Assembly (NCBI GenBank): GCA_038087015.1 | Contig: JASBNA010000101.1 | Location: 1 to 64,000, forward strand | Length of the DNA stretch: 64,000 nucleotides | From: Cerrena zonata | Taxonomy: Eukaryota > Basidiomycota > Agaricomycetes > Polyporales > Cerrenaceae | Direction: 5' to 3' | Part shown: in pieces, positions 43,166 to 55,989 of the stretch | Numbering within the stretch: position 1 is the first letter of the stretch | How the letters are laid out: every line of letters starts with the position of its first letter | The notes under the pieces: generated by a model | Database searches by the model: none | What the model was told of the DNA's origin: nothing | Seen by the model: the letters and a program-made list of their open reading frames with translations, nothing else | Position numbers and translations under genes: made by a program

Positions 43166-45917
43166 TCAACGACGAGTGCCACTCCTCGTGATCTTGAGCG
43201 TTCCCTTCAACCCCTTCAATAAACCCGATCCGCTTCTGGTTTTCGCACCGGCGTTGGCAACCGCCTCGGGGCCACTCGAATTCGAATGGCTATCATCTGT
43301 CAAGAAGCCACCATCGCTCTCACTCTCTTCACTTCCGCCAACAGTCATCACCACACTACCAACGCCACTACCATCAGCCTCTACTTCACTCTTCACCCGT
43401 GGAACAGCTGGGGTAGAGTTACTACTCTTGAAAGAAGGGAAGGCGATGGCATTAATCGGGCCGCCGGGGAGGATGCTGAAGTTGATAGATGAGCTGAAGG
43501 AAGACGTGTAACCTGTGGTGCCTTCTTCGTAAACCTTCCGAGCCGATTCGTATTCCAGTTTCTCTTGTTCGGCTTGGGCAAGGAATGGCTGTGTCAAAGA
43601 AAGCGGTGTAAGTATATGAATAGGACAAATCATATGAAAATGGGAAATATTTTAGATTCAAATGAATATGAAAAAGACGGCATACGTCAATGATGGCGAA
43701 GGGGGACATGATTAGATGAACATGATGAACATGATGAGATGGGCTTAGTCGAAGGCTTAGGAGAAACGTCATGCGGGGGATCAAATGGGTCGGTCCAGTA
43801 AATGAAAAAAGGGGAGACTACGGATCGGTGTGCCACACGCTCCGAAGGGACGCGGACATGAGAGGGCGAGACAAGTTTCAACTTGGCCTCAGCGTCCGTC
43901 CAATAAACAGTGGCAAGCGCGGATCCAAATAGTACCCCCCAGAACGGAAAGAGCTCTGTCTAATGCCGTCCATAAATCGTGACAGAGAAAAAGACGAGAT
44001 GGAATCTCGCCCATTAATCGCGAGATCGAGTCCATTTCATCTTTCTCATCTCCCACTTCTCACCTAAGCTCATTCACGTCCACACCCATCTCGGAGTCGC
44101 AAAAAGGAACCGGCACCAGCGGAAAGGGATCACAAGCCCCCATCCATGACCGAGAATCCAAACGGTTGACTCACCTTTCTCTCATCATCTGTCATACTCC
44201 TCCATTTGGCCGCAGCAAGCACACTCTGCTTCGTGGTCTCGGTCTCATCGCCAAAGACCTCTTTGACCAATTCGGGATCGCTCCTGATCCTTTGCAAAAA
44301 CATGAAATATGCGCTGAGAGGCTTCTTTGGCGCATTCGGGTCCTTAATGTTCCCTCTCCGAGACTTGCCCGCCTTGCGTTGCGCAGTTCGGAAAGCGTTC
44401 TCGCGCTTAATGTCCTCAGGAGTAAGAGTACGCATATAGGCAGCTAAATCTCGTTCTCTCGCTTCTTTGGCGGCCTGAGAGCGGCGGCGGTAAGGCTACA
44501 GTAGGGAACAATACAGTTTGTCAACTTATTCACAATGAAGCTGTCTGTGAGAGAATGACGCACCTCCTTCTGTTCGGAACTGAGTCTGGCGTACTCTTGT
44601 CCGGCTTCCTTGGCAGCCTGCGCGACATTCAGCTTCTTGTGACTCGAAGCTTGGTGTCGTGCAATCCAATCTGTGAAGTAGAGCTGCCACGCACTCGGAG
44701 CGAGCTTAGGTGGTTTGAGCACAGACTTGAGTGGAGCTATTGAGTCAGGAACGAAGTCATTTGTCAACCTATAATCTACGTCAGAGGGGGAAATTACAAA
44801 ACTTACGACTCTTCTCGCGATCAGAAGGCGCAGCCCGGATTTCGTCTTCATCTTCGGTAGGACTTCGACGTTTCCTCCTAATCGTCGCATCCCGATCGTC
44901 GCTCTCTGAAATACTCTCGGCGCGTCGACTGTAAGCTCTTGTGAACGCGAGAGGTTGAGTGGTATGCATGTGAGAAACGGAAGGGGCACTAGACGACTGG
45001 AACATTTGTGAGACCGAAGCGATGTCTCGCCTTTGGGGGTGCATCCTAGGCCGTTGGGTGGCGAAAGCATCCTCGCTATCTGCCTGGAAAGGAATAGACA
45101 TTGACGCCATCGGGGGCGAGAGTGTCGACGTGCTAGCATCGAGATGGGCAAGTGGCGGAGCAGGGGGGTGTGATTGCGGTTGGGCAGGTGCGGTGAAGAG
45201 TTGAGTTGCCCAGTTGGGCGGACTCATTTGGTGATAGTCGGGACCGGATGACGAAGGTTCGGGGTATCCCCGCAGAGTATCCGTCATGATTGTATCACCG
45301 GGATTGGCAGAAGAGGGAGAGAAGGAACGGGGGAGAGGTTGGAGGGCAGCAAAGGCTGTTGTCGGCGAGAAGGGACCCACGTCGGGGAAGATGGAAGAGT
45401 TGTCGCTGTATGCTAGCGACCCCGAAGCAAAGTGGTCGTTGAGTGGTGGCTGGGCCGGGATGTCGATGGGTGCCGAGGAAGTGTGCAGAGGGGACATGTC
45501 TGGATCGGTGATCCAATGACGATAGAGAGCAGCATCGGTGTTGAAGTCGTTGCTGCCATATGTCATCATCATGTTGTTATCGAAAGCATGGTCGGAGGGA
45601 GTGAGATGGGCAGGGGACCCAAACTCGAGTTGACTTGATGTCGACTCTGGAGAAGCAAGATATGATGACGGCGTCGAGCCGGGCATGGGATAGTCGGAGG
45701 AGGTGGGAGTGTCCCAGGTGTTGTGGTTGGGGGTGGACTTTGGCTCGTAAGACTGGAGCTCGTCAAAGTCGAAGATCATGTCGGAGTGGTGCGCCCCGTC
45801 GAAGGAGTCGAAGGAGGCCATGAAGGGGGAGTTGTCGTGGATGGAGAGGTCAGAGTGGGAGTGGGCAATGGCGGCGGCAAAGGCGTCTTTGTCCCTGTTA
45901 TATCTGTATGAAGGCAT
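43166..45917 (-). CDS. transcription regulator with two HMG boxes
   Basis: Four exons, complement(43166..43588, 44175..44495, 44564..44736, 44807..45917), 675 aa from MPSYRYNRDKDAF; an in-frame ATG at 46070 could add 51 residues of Pro-rich sequence. The first 370 residues are disordered with Ser/Pro/His. HMG box A (about 380-445) is LAPSAWQLYFTDWIARHQ..AAKEAGQEYARLSSEQKE and continues in exon 3. Box B (about 480-550) is DPNAPKKPLSAYFMFLQ..AAKWRSMTDDERKPFL, the HMGB/NHP6-like class. A Ser/Gly-rich tail follows. Two HMG boxes with a long N-terminus recall the Coprinopsis cinerea Exp1 pileus-expansion protein; orthology is not demonstrated. The last intron is 586 nt. Confidence 0.88.
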
Positions 45918-47037
45918 GGGAGGGGGAGAGTGAGGTGGGAAGCGGGGAGGGGGAACTTTAAAGCCAGAGGGGATAGTGGAGGGGGAGGAGAGAAGACGGG
46001 AGGGGGTCTTATATTGTATCTGCAGCTGGATCTTACCAAGGTTTAGAATTCGTCGGAGGACGGCTGACATCTGGAGGAGAACGAGTCAGCGATCCCATAT
46101 ATTGCAATCCCAGTCCAATCCAATCCAAGATGCTCGATGCTTTCGAACGCTTCCCCCAATATCAGATGCTATCCCGGTGCGATCCTGATCTCCACCCACG
46201 AGGTTAGCAAACCAGTCACCACCCCCCATCGCCCATTCCCAATCCAGAAAAAGTCAAATTCACTCCAATGCACACTCACCCCGTCAACAACTCCCCGCCG
46301 CACAGCTCGCAGTGCCCCGTCCTCGACCGTATTCTTGACTCGTCTTGCACGAGGGGAGCCGTGACAGCACCCGATCCACTGTCACAGATACCTCCTCTGA
46401 CTGGGATGCTTTCAACTTCAGGCTCCGATGCTGCCGTGGTGGCCAGAGTGCAGCGGTCTGTCCATGGACATACCTATTCACTCATGCCGCCGGCCTACCC
46501 GGCGTCTCAACATCTCCCATATATGGCAACTCCTTTCCAGCACTCTGTGTCGTTCCTCCGGACCCAGTTCCCTCCAGCCGCCGCCGTGCTCACCTGCTAC
46601 GCCCTTGCAAACCATCCTGACCTCCTCAGGCGCATCAGTTGGCCATGCCTTCCCGCTCGCGTGGTCCATTCCTCCCTTCCCCAGCCCTCGCCACAAGACT
46701 CTCCATTTATCATTCAAGCAACATCCACATTCCAGACTCATTCTCGACGCACATTTTCTCCCATTGGCAATCCTAGCACCACCGATATGCTTATGATAGC
46801 GTAGAAAACTACACACACACACTTCGTCTATCATTAGCATCGACATCCGAACCCTTCTAAGAATACGTCCTCCCTTCCTCCACTTCCTCCGTCCATATTC
46901 CTAATCTCACCTCTTCCCCCGCATCCGAGTCGACGAACGCTACCTTTATTCACGCTGAGAAATTGATGGTGGCGATCCTTAAATGCCCTATTCTATTCCC
47001 CCCCTTCAATCGGGCTTCCTCCCCATCAAAAGTGATC
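45918..47037. other. HMG gene upstream region / NDUFA13 3' flank
   Basis: The HMG gene's leader and promoter lie here, with a Pro-coding pyrimidine-rich leader to about 46070. Plus-strand ORFs (e.g. 46268..46804) are low complexity without domains. No further gene supported. Confidence 0.4.
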
Positions 47038-50000
47038 TCAGAGCACCACGATCGAGTCCGCGGGTCGATACCTCTGGTTGTGATACACACTCTTGCCAAC
47101 CTGTTCGTTCCCAGAGTCGTCCCAATACATTCATCCCATATGTCATCGATGACATATCCCACCAGACCAGACCATTACCATACCATCCAATCCCGTCGCA
47201 TAAGCCAAACCCACCCGAGTCAGCCAATCCAGCGAGTCCACACCAGAATAGCAGACAGGTAAGATTATGAGCGGTCCGGGGCGAAGAGGCGGAACCAGGC
47301 GAAAGTTCGGGGTTGAAAGGACCGAGGGTAGGAGCACATGTGTCAAGAGGGAAGGTAGGGAAGAACCAACCCCAACAGACAAAAACAAAAACCAAGAAAA
47401 GGAAAAAAAAACGAACGTTCAAGGTCAGCATGAGTATTAAAAACCACAGGATCAGAGATACAAAAAGCGCGAATAGCAAATTAAGGTAAAGCGGTAGAAT
47501 AGCTATAGGAATAGCCAAATGGAATAGATAGAAACCGATTTCGATCATCCACACCACACACTCGTGCCAAATCCGATCCATCTGGGTTCAGAAGCCGCAG
47601 CTTCTGCCCCACCAGATGTGCTTTGATGAGCAAGATGAATGGGATGAATTAGATGTGTTGAAATGAAGGGATGGGGTTGTATGCAGATGATTCGAAGTCG
47701 TAGAATGCAAGAAGAAGGTACAGCAAACATCGAAGCCACCCTCATGTCGGACGCGTCAAATGGCAACACCGATAGTCGTAGGGGCCATGACATATGCAAA
47801 AAGAGAATAGGATAAAAGCCAGGCCCAGACTCCAAGAAAAATGGAAGGTGGCAGAGAAACAAAAAAAGTGTGTGTATAGAAATCACACGTACCTCCCAGC
47901 CTTCAACACCCTTCATGATCTCCTTTTCCCGCGCCAAAGCAGCTTGCTGTCTGCGATACGCATCTCGGTCTCCCTCGGCCAGGAGGAGCGGTACGAGGTG
48001 AATTCGGGACCAGACCTTCTCGCGCTGCAGTTCTCTGTTGGATAGATACGGAGCCAATTGGTCATCAGTTACTCAGTTATCAGAAAATCAGGTGAATCGG
48101 TAAAAGGTGGCTTAGAAAATCAAGGAAGAGTGATAGACGTTTGGAAGAGTAATGGAAAGAAGGGAAGGAGAAAACGTGGATCAGCTTAATAGGCACGAGG
48201 AATCAACTCGTTGGGTATCCGGATCGTGCGTAGGTGGAAAAGACAGATAGGAACAAGACAACGGTAGGAAATTAGGAAATAGGAATAGTGGAGTGAGTCG
48301 ACAAATTAATCAACAAAGATGGCAGAAAAATATGATTGAGTGACGCAACCAAAAATGCGTATAAGGACCGCCATTCCAATACGAACAAATCATAATCACC
48401 ACGAGTTTGTTCGACAGGAATGACAGAACTGCAAACCGAATACACGACCAAGGTGATTTCTCCGAAATTACATTGCAAGGCGGGGTCACCGACGCAGCAT
48501 CATCATCGATGCCGCACTGTTGTGATTATAGGCGTTATAGCGCTGCATCGACGCTATACCACCCACCAACACCACAACGCCGAAATGAGGTACGCAAAGG
48601 GCCCAAAATGGAAATCGTCAGGAGGTCCGCAAGGTACGAGAGCCACAAAGCCATTCATAAACCTTCGAACACATGACGTGCAAAGATACGACCCCAGCCG
48701 GAGGGACGAGAATGGAGCCATCACAGATCGAAACATATCACGGATGCTTTATCAGGATGACATGATCACAACTATGTCCGGCATGGCATGAATCTTGTAT
48801 GTGTATCACAATTCGTCAAGTTCACGATCCATGCAGACAAAGATTCCGTACATAGGAAACCTTAACATTCTGGAGCGTCAATACGAGGCTTAAGATCTTG
48901 GGGGCGTCAAATACCCGAACCCAAAGCTCCCAAGCATCCGTAGGACCCGGTCGGGGCTCAAGAAGTGATCATAAGGAAAGACTCATAAACAGAGTTAGAT
49001 AGGATAGCTCAAGATGCTCGGTGTTCGGAACTTTTGGTTTTTCATTTGACCAAAACGAGATGAAACCCAACCCAAGATTTCATGATTCAATAGGGTGACG
49101 CCCTCCTTGTTCCGGAGTGAATGGACATAAAACACAAAAGAGAAAAGTAAAGAGGAAGCGCGAATGGCAGACGCGTAACAGGGTAGAAACGCACATTCCA
49201 AAAACGCGCATATCCCGTACCTCACATATGCCGAGTACACCATTCGTGACCATGACCAGAACAGCGATCACGACCCGAAGGGCCGAACATCGAGACACGA
49301 TAAGATAATATCCCGTCCACCCCGAAGCCCTTCGCTCGCGTCTCTATTCAACACTTGAAAATGAAACGTGAAAGACGAATTGAGACGGATCATTGTTAGT
49401 TCATATCCCTGACCCTTGAACCGTCATACCCCACCGGAGAGTCCGAGAGGTCCAGCATCGCATCACCAATCATCGACCCGACCCCGGTATGTGTAAGACC
49501 GAATGAGAAACCAAGAACCCTGAAAGATAGAGTTATCGCACGACATTCGGGACACCCGGGTCAAGCAGTGCCTCAATTGTCCAACGAAAGTAAGGACCAC
49601 GTTTCTCAGCGAGCGGAGCCTGGGAAGGTGGGAAGGAATTTCAAGCCTGACACGTTCTATGATGCTCAGTAGGCACACAGTATTTTCGGGGTGGACCGCC
49701 TGACCTCAACAGCTGCGCACGGGGGTTCGAAGCATAAACGAACGGAATTACCAACTCCAGTTGCCGAGTTAAGCAATTCCTGTTCCGTTCGCTTTTTCAT
49801 AATTGCGAAGATACAGATATCTCCGTGTGCGGTGCATAGGCCCTGACAGGTCTATGGTATAATGAATGTGGTAGGTGATGATGAGGTTGGATAGGAGTTA
49901 GAACGCCATCTCCGCCATGCGGAGGTAAACGGCACAAACGGGGAAAAGTAGAAGAGAGATATGGGAAATGAGAATCCAAGGGGTATTCAAAAACCGAGGG

Positions 50001-50648
50001 TTGAACCTTAAGGTCTTCCTCATAGACAAAAGATGAACGAGTGAAAGTAGCAATGCAATGAATCGAAATATAGGGAAATATTGGAATAAAAAAAGAAAAG
50101 GGGGTAATAAGAACACGTACCTCTTTTCGAGATTTCCCGCTCCGACTCTGTAGAACCCGTACGCGCAGACCGCAGTCACCGCGGTCAAGATCATCACCCC
50201 ACTTGGGCCTCGCACAGGAAGGTTACGTTTGTACTTGATGGCCTCGAACCCGCCCGAGGGAGGCATATCCCTGTCATTCCAAGTATGTCACGGCATATGG
50301 AATACAGGGAGCAGGAAAGTCACGAGCACAGCAACAGGACAAAACCGAGGAGAAGAGCCAGATGAGCACGAGTTAATGTTTGATTTCGGTTGCAGGGAAT
50401 TGGGTAAGTGGTAACAATGACGAGAAGCCAGGTCGATAGAATGATTGTGATGCCGCAAAGAGGGTTGTTGTGTTGTGAAGCGGAGATTCATTGGGAGGGC
50501 AAGTAACGGATAGAAGATTCGATGGCGGCCAGAGAAGGTAGGTGGACAGGGTCGAGAATGCAAGGATGAGTGTGGTGAGAAGACGTTGTACAAATGAGTC
50601 GAACAATAGGCTAACTTACTGTCTGTATGGATGTTGCGACACTGCCAT
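47038..50648 (-). CDS. NDUFA13: complex I subunit NDUFA13 (GRIM-19/B16.6) with giant introns
   Basis: Four small exons, complement(47038..47100, 47893..48034, 50121..50270, 50620..50648), 127 aa, spread over 3.6 kb. Introns are 792, 2,086 and 349 nt; all phases agree. The protein reads continuously across every junction: MAVSQHPYRQDMPPSGG, FEAIKYKRNLPVRGPSG, a membrane helix (VMILTAVTAVCAYGFY), LEKRELQREKVWSRIHLVPL, LLAEGDRDAYRRQ, EKEIMKGVEGWE, and VGKSVYHNQRYRPADSIVVL. This order and length match NDUFA13, a membrane-arm accessory subunit of NADH:ubiquinone oxidoreductase. Only the second exon region is easily seen by eye; the first exon (29 nt) and last exon (63 nt) are far away. Confidence 0.93.
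48035..50120 (-). other. 2,086-nt intron of NDUFA13
   Basis: AG/GTACGT donor on the minus strand at 50120 and CCAACAG acceptor at 48035. Small ORFs occur on both strands inside it, but I recognise no nested gene, transposon ends or terminal repeats. Confidence 0.8.
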
Positions 50649-51603
50649 GTCACGACCACGATGGCAAGGGAGGAGATAAGGTTTAGGAAGAGATGATTGG
50701 CGATAGGTTAATGGGGCGGTGAGGAAATCGCAGCGAGAAGGGTCAGTTAGGGATGGACTTCTTGGGATAGAATGCAGATAGATGACGTCTGCATCACGGA
50801 GTGCATGAACTTACTGTTATAGTTTCTGGTGAATGTGGTGAGTATGGTATGGAAGAATGGATCCCTATGGAGACCCTTACAGGAACTGGAGTGTTTGTGA
50901 TCAGAAACGTGAGAAGGAGGCCGGTGAATAAGAGGCTGATGATGAAATGGAAAGGAAAAGGAGCAGGGGTTGTGCTCAAGCGTTCAGTGGCCTGCAGGAC
51001 AACACGCGAGCTCCGGAGATGGCCGGCGTCCCGATCACTTTCTAAACAGCCATCCACAATTCGCCGGGTTCAATGCAGACAGTCAACACGAGGACGGGGT
51101 GGAATCCTTTTCGCTTTTTGGGCACAATGACTCGCATCTGACTCTAATGTACATGAAGGGACCCTAGTATGCAGATCGGCCACCTGTCATAGTAGCTTGT
51201 AATACAACGCTTGAGAGATGCTTAAGATGATGTGTTGACGTGCAAGCATGCAAGCAAGAGACGTGTCCGCAGACGATGGAGATGACTCGATGGCGACAAG
51301 GCCACTGTCCCGCAGCCATTGTTCTAGATATGCATGCATGCGAAATGAAAGCTGTCGGTGAACTAGAGCGGCAATTGGGCCTTACTGAAAATAGATATAG
51401 ATGATGGTATATGAATTGAATGGACGTAAGCGATGCGGATGAAGGATGTTGAGGTGCACGTGGGAGAGACGGCTATGGGAATTCGACCAAGGGATTCGTC
51501 ACTCAACGCCAGGCTCTCAGCTCTCCGATCCTTCAGCTAGCCCTTCCCTCCAAACGCTCTCCGCCAACAACAGCGCTGGCACCCTCCCTCCCCTCCTACC
51601 ACC
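50649..51603. promoter_or_regulatory. divergent upstream region NDUFA13 / INO80F-like
   Basis: About 950 bp between divergent starts. A CTCC/CCTC-rich leader precedes the plus-strand ATG at 51604. No gene seen. Confidence 0.4.
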
Positions 51604-53819
51604 ATGTCTCGCCACCAGTCCCCCTCGGCTCCCTCCAATCTCTATCCTGCACACCACCAGCACCATCCTGGGCAGCTTCACCCTCATCATGGCGCCCCTC
51701 TCGCGCCTTCAACGTCCTCCCAGTCGGCTATATCCAAACAAAGGAGTCTTCCAAAGAACTTCACCCCTGGAATCACCGCTGGCGCCGAGGATTCCAAGTA
51801 TCAGACAAAATATAAAGAGTTGAAGAAAAAGGTCAAGGAAATCGAGTTGGTGAGTGTTCTTGTCTTCCCATATTTGGTGGGAAGGTCATTTTCAGATTCC
51901 CGATGTCCATATCGTGTGCTCACCTCGCATCGACATGTGTGGCGGTATCTATAGGATAATGACAAGCTGTACTTGAAGCTATTACTTGCAAAGAAAAATA
52001 TACGGCGTATGAATTTAGAGAGAGCGTGAGTCCTGACGACCAATACACTAATGGCTGTACTGCTGACTTCAATATCGATTTCTTCGTGCATGACCTGTCC
52101 CCTTCGCGTACCTTCTCGTTCCCTGTACCTAGTATCCTTTATGAACGTCTTGCTGCTGTACCGCCAACGCCAGGTCGCCACCCTCAGGAACTTCCACCCG
52201 AATCGGACCCTTTGTTCACTCAACAGCCACCTGCTCAACAAGACAACGGCCGCCAGGAATCAGGCGACGCTGCCCTTCAAGAATATGTTCACGCCCACCC
52301 TGATGCACATGTTATCCAAGGACATCATGGGAGACCAGTTGCCATCGAAGAAAATCCTAATGGTGAAGTGAGATCGGTACCAGGCATACCCCCTCCCCCA
52401 CCTCCACCAGGTATCCCCGTCGTATACAGCTTCAGGCACGACTCTGCTCCGGGGCCTGATCCACGTTACCCACCTTCCCTCCCTGGAGCACCGCTTCCAC
52501 CACCTGCCGTCCCAGGTGCTCTTCGTGATCCCTATGATGACCCGCCGATGTCTAATGCACGGTCCATTCCCCCACCGCCTCCACCTCCACAACATGGATT
52601 AACCGAACGTGCAAGTAGTGCAGGTGGTGGATGGGGAACCCCCCAGGAACACTTGCAACACCGTGAACATCGGTCCCATAGCAATTCCTCTTCGGGACAT
52701 CACCATCGCCGTCACCATTCCAGAGATCATCTTGATTCATTACAAGGAGACCGTGAACGCGAGCGCGAGCGCGAACCCAGGGAACGCGAACGAGACCTCC
52801 GTGACAGGGATCATGGAAGTGGTCGAATGGAAACTATTCGACCTGTGCGAAGGTCTAGTATTTCCAGTCAACATGAAATACCTCCTCCTCCGCCGGACCC
52901 CAGGAGCACTGGTGGGAGCAGTGGGAGGCGACATGATTTACACGAAATCACGCACCATGACACGCGTCACGGAGGACATCCTCATCAGCATATTCAAATT
53001 GCTACTGCAAACTTGCCCCCCTCTCCCCCGCCCTTGCATTCCCCCACTAATAGTCGTAGTGGAAGTTCCCGTATGCACGGTCACCAGCGTATTGGTCCCG
53101 GCGCACACATTCATCATGAATCACCTAGAGATCCCGAGTACGAGATGGCGATCCAAAGAGGCCGGGAAATGGAGCGTGCTAGGGAGCGCGAGCGTGAGGA
53201 AGACATGCGTGTTTTGCTAGCTAAGGAAGAGGAAGAAATGAGACTCTGGAGCCAAGATCATGGACTCGTGGGACCTGGCGTGCCTCGTGCAGCTACACAC
53301 AACCGGTCGAGGTCTGATACACCAGGATCAGGCTCGGGTCATGATAATAATCTGTCACGTCCACCCTCTGGTCAATCCTACGAACGGGGTGATCGGGATT
53401 CCCGTCCTACAAGATATATACCCGGCGGTACGGTAAACCATGGAAATATCCTCGGACTTGATCAAGGTTACGGCGATCATCATCATAGCAGCAGCAGGGA
53501 TAGATACATGCGTCATCCCGGGCACGGTGGAGGCCATAGTCATAGTCTCTCTCATGGATCTCATGGATATCCAGAAATCTCTGGGGAACGAGCTGGTGGA
53601 CGCAAACGTGTATATGCAGAGATGGATGTGGATGACAGTGAGCGTGGCGGAGGCAGTGGAAGTGGATCTGGGAGTCTGAGATCGCCGTTGGATGGTCATC
53701 CTGGTAGTATGGCTGCGGGGCTAAGTGGTGACTCGTTGGACCATCATCATCATAGGAAACGGATGCGGTCTCCCATGCTTTCCAGGATTCGGGATGATTC
53801 GATGGATGAAGATGACTAG
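51604..53819 (+). CDS. INO80 complex subunit F-like coiled-coil protein
   Basis: Three exons, join(51604..51849, 51955..52025, 52133..53819), 667 aa; phases agree. The conserved part is a basic coiled coil spanning the exon junctions (about residues 65-115): SKYQTKYKELKKKVKEIEL, DNDKLYLKLLLAKKNIRRM, NLERAILYERLAAVP. This matches the INO80F/TFPT coiled coil that anchors the subunit in the INO80 chromatin remodeller. The remainder is disordered: poly-Pro blocks, RERERE/RDRD repeats, His-rich stretches, and a C-terminal KRVYAEMDVDD and RKRMRSPMLSR motif typical of nuclear regulators. The start has a good context (ACCATGTC). Confidence 0.82.
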
Positions 53820-54930
53820 GTGTAGGTGGTTTTACTGCGAAAATACTTACTCTTACGGAAATCCGTGAACTCTGTTTCTTTTTCCACCGCTGTTTGACAC
53901 GTATATGTGTTGCGTGTTATTCGCGTAGATGTATGGTCATCCTTTTTGTGCCCAAAATTGTGCTACAGGTTCCTTGGCCAACTGGGGATGAGATGGCCGG
54001 GTATCTGCTAGCGATGATTGATTTTTTCTGTCTAGGATACTCTCTCCGTTTTTGCTGTACGTGATCTGGCCCAAAATCCTATTGTCCTTTCCTTCCGTCG
54101 CCTCCCCGTTATCCCTTCATGATCATTACAGCCCTGTCTGATTGATTTCTCGCTTGGACTGTTGTTCTTATCTCCCTGACCTGACATACATGTGCATTTA
54201 CATATGCTGTACCCTTCCAAATCTCTTTTACGATCTCGGTTCTCTACTATACCAAAACATGTACTCTATGGCTATGAGAACTTTTATTTTATTCACCCAT
54301 TCCACTGCCGCATATATCTGGATGGAAAAACCTCGATGAATGTCCGACATAATTTCACACTACCAAGTACGTTGAGCGCATGGACATCATGGAGTGTTCT
54401 GTCATAAATGGTTATTAGTGTGGAAACTGCTATGTTTAAAAACCAAATATCATCTTTCCATTCTAGACCCTCGAGACACGGAGAGAAATTCGAGAACATT
54501 TAGGGCGCATCTCGGACCCTGATTGGTTGTCTCCATAAAGCAATATGTATAACGTCGTCAAATGGCCGGCAACTATGCCACCGTCCTGAGATAATAGGGT
54601 GGCAGTGGTGAGAACGCCAAACTCTGATATTCATCTGGTATGATGATTTTCAATGTCAGCCCGCATTTAACTTTAACACCCAGAGATACACGTTTGGCAT
54701 TACGTGTACGAATTACACAAAAGTGTACTGGGAAACCAAATACAGGACTAAATCACGGGCTCGTGGTTGACATCAGGACAAATTCATAGTAGGGGGCCAG
54801 GGCCAGTAGGTAACGTAAACAAATATCGGCATAATAGTGTTCTTAGAACCCAGTATCGATCCAGGAGCCATCGTCGTGAAGCTTTATTCGGCCAAGGTTT
54901 AACTTCTCGGCGAGGACCGAGGAGACCCAA
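53820..54930. other. convergent intergenic region
   Basis: Between the ends of the INO80F-like gene (plus) and the unknown gene (minus). No coding signal; AT-rich in parts. Confidence 0.5.
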
Positions 54931-55860
54931 CTATAGGCGCAGTTCCAACCATCCTTCTTCGCAGTCGTCTTCTGATACGGGGCCAAGTTCACCATCCAAA
55001 GTTGGGTTCCAAGTCGCGGTGGATCGCTCGGCAGAGACATGATAGATCTTTCTAGGTGACAGGTCCCAAGATTCGACCGTTAGACCTCGCCACAAATACG
55101 GTGCTTCATAGCTGAAATCCGAATAGTCGACCATCTCATGCGCATTGTCGGTATAGAATCGCCGGCCGAGATTGTGCTCCAATGCTTCCGTTAAGACATC
55201 TTCCAAATTGGCTTGGTTGGGAGCTTGTGAATTGAGGATGACGTCCATCAGGAAAGGTTTGCGGCTTTGTGTACTGGATTCAGCTGCCAAATCGACCCGA
55301 AGTTGTTGCACAGTCTCCCGCGCACGTCGTAAAGTTTCCTTGGCCTCCAATGAGCACAGTATTTGTGATGCTGAGGGTGTCTCTGACGTAGTGCTACTAC
55401 TTGCCGCGTCCGTCCTATATCGCCTGTACCTGGAAGAAGGCGGATCATGAAAACCTTGAGCACCTTTCGAGCTACGTTGTTTGTGTCTCTGTGCGGGATG
55501 GCGACGGGGGCGTTTCGCCCCTGGTGGGTTACTAGTTCCCGATTCCTCGGTAGCTTGTGCTTTGCGTTTGCGCGTGTTGGTGCGTGTTTTGGACGGCTTG
55601 GATGTTTGTTTGACATTCGGAATCAATTCGAGGTCACTGACTTGAATTGGTGTGAGTGAGATAGGGGTATTGTAGGCTGACGGACGGAAAATATCTAGGT
55701 TGGGTGTATTTCGTCCACTGCGCATCTGACGAGCTCGCGCGCTTCGTCGCATCCCCTTCGTTGTAGTTGAGTTTAATACAGAACTAGGGCGTTGGAAATA
55801 ATATCATTAGCAAACGATGATAGAAGGTTAAGAACCGGCATATGCTTACGCGTCACTCAT
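54931..55860 (-). CDS. hypothetical basic protein
   Basis: Two exons, complement(54931..55783, 55850..55860), 287 aa; the 66-nt intron (GTAAGC, CTAG) joins MSDA to SVLNSTTTKGMRR in frame. Not recognised. The N-terminal half is basic and disordered (KTRTNTRKRKAQ, GAKRPRRHPAQRHKQR), probably nuclear. The C-terminal half looks ordered: ASQILCSLEAKETLRRARET, LEDVLTEALEHNLGRRFYTD, YEAPYLWRGLTVESWDLSP. It ends with an acidic segment (SEDDCEEGW). Just before the stop a second frame continues open for about 45 residues (to 54843) with protein-like composition, so the true C-terminus could be longer if a base is missing. Confidence 0.65.
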
Positions 55861-55989
55861 AGTTACTCCAATGTGATGATGGATTGTATATGGGATGTTG
55901 TAAGCCCTTTCAAGCAAAGAATCATGTGCTGCTGTTATAAGTGGCGGGTATTGCAATTTTGACTGGGAGGCTGACTCTAAGGATGATGA

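Noticed and set aside
42239..43182. Minus-strand ORFs rich in Phe, Leu and Ser
   Set aside because: Direct consequence of the purine-rich plus strand; not protein-like.
46268..46804. 178-aa plus-strand ORF upstream of the HMG gene
   Set aside because: Low-complexity Pro/Ser/His composition, open in neighbouring frames, no domain or splice sites; reads as leader/intergenic sequence.
49723..49760. GGTTCGA-like B-box suggestive of a tRNA gene
   Set aside because: No matching A-box, acceptor stem or cloverleaf could be drawn; lies inside the NDUFA13 intron.
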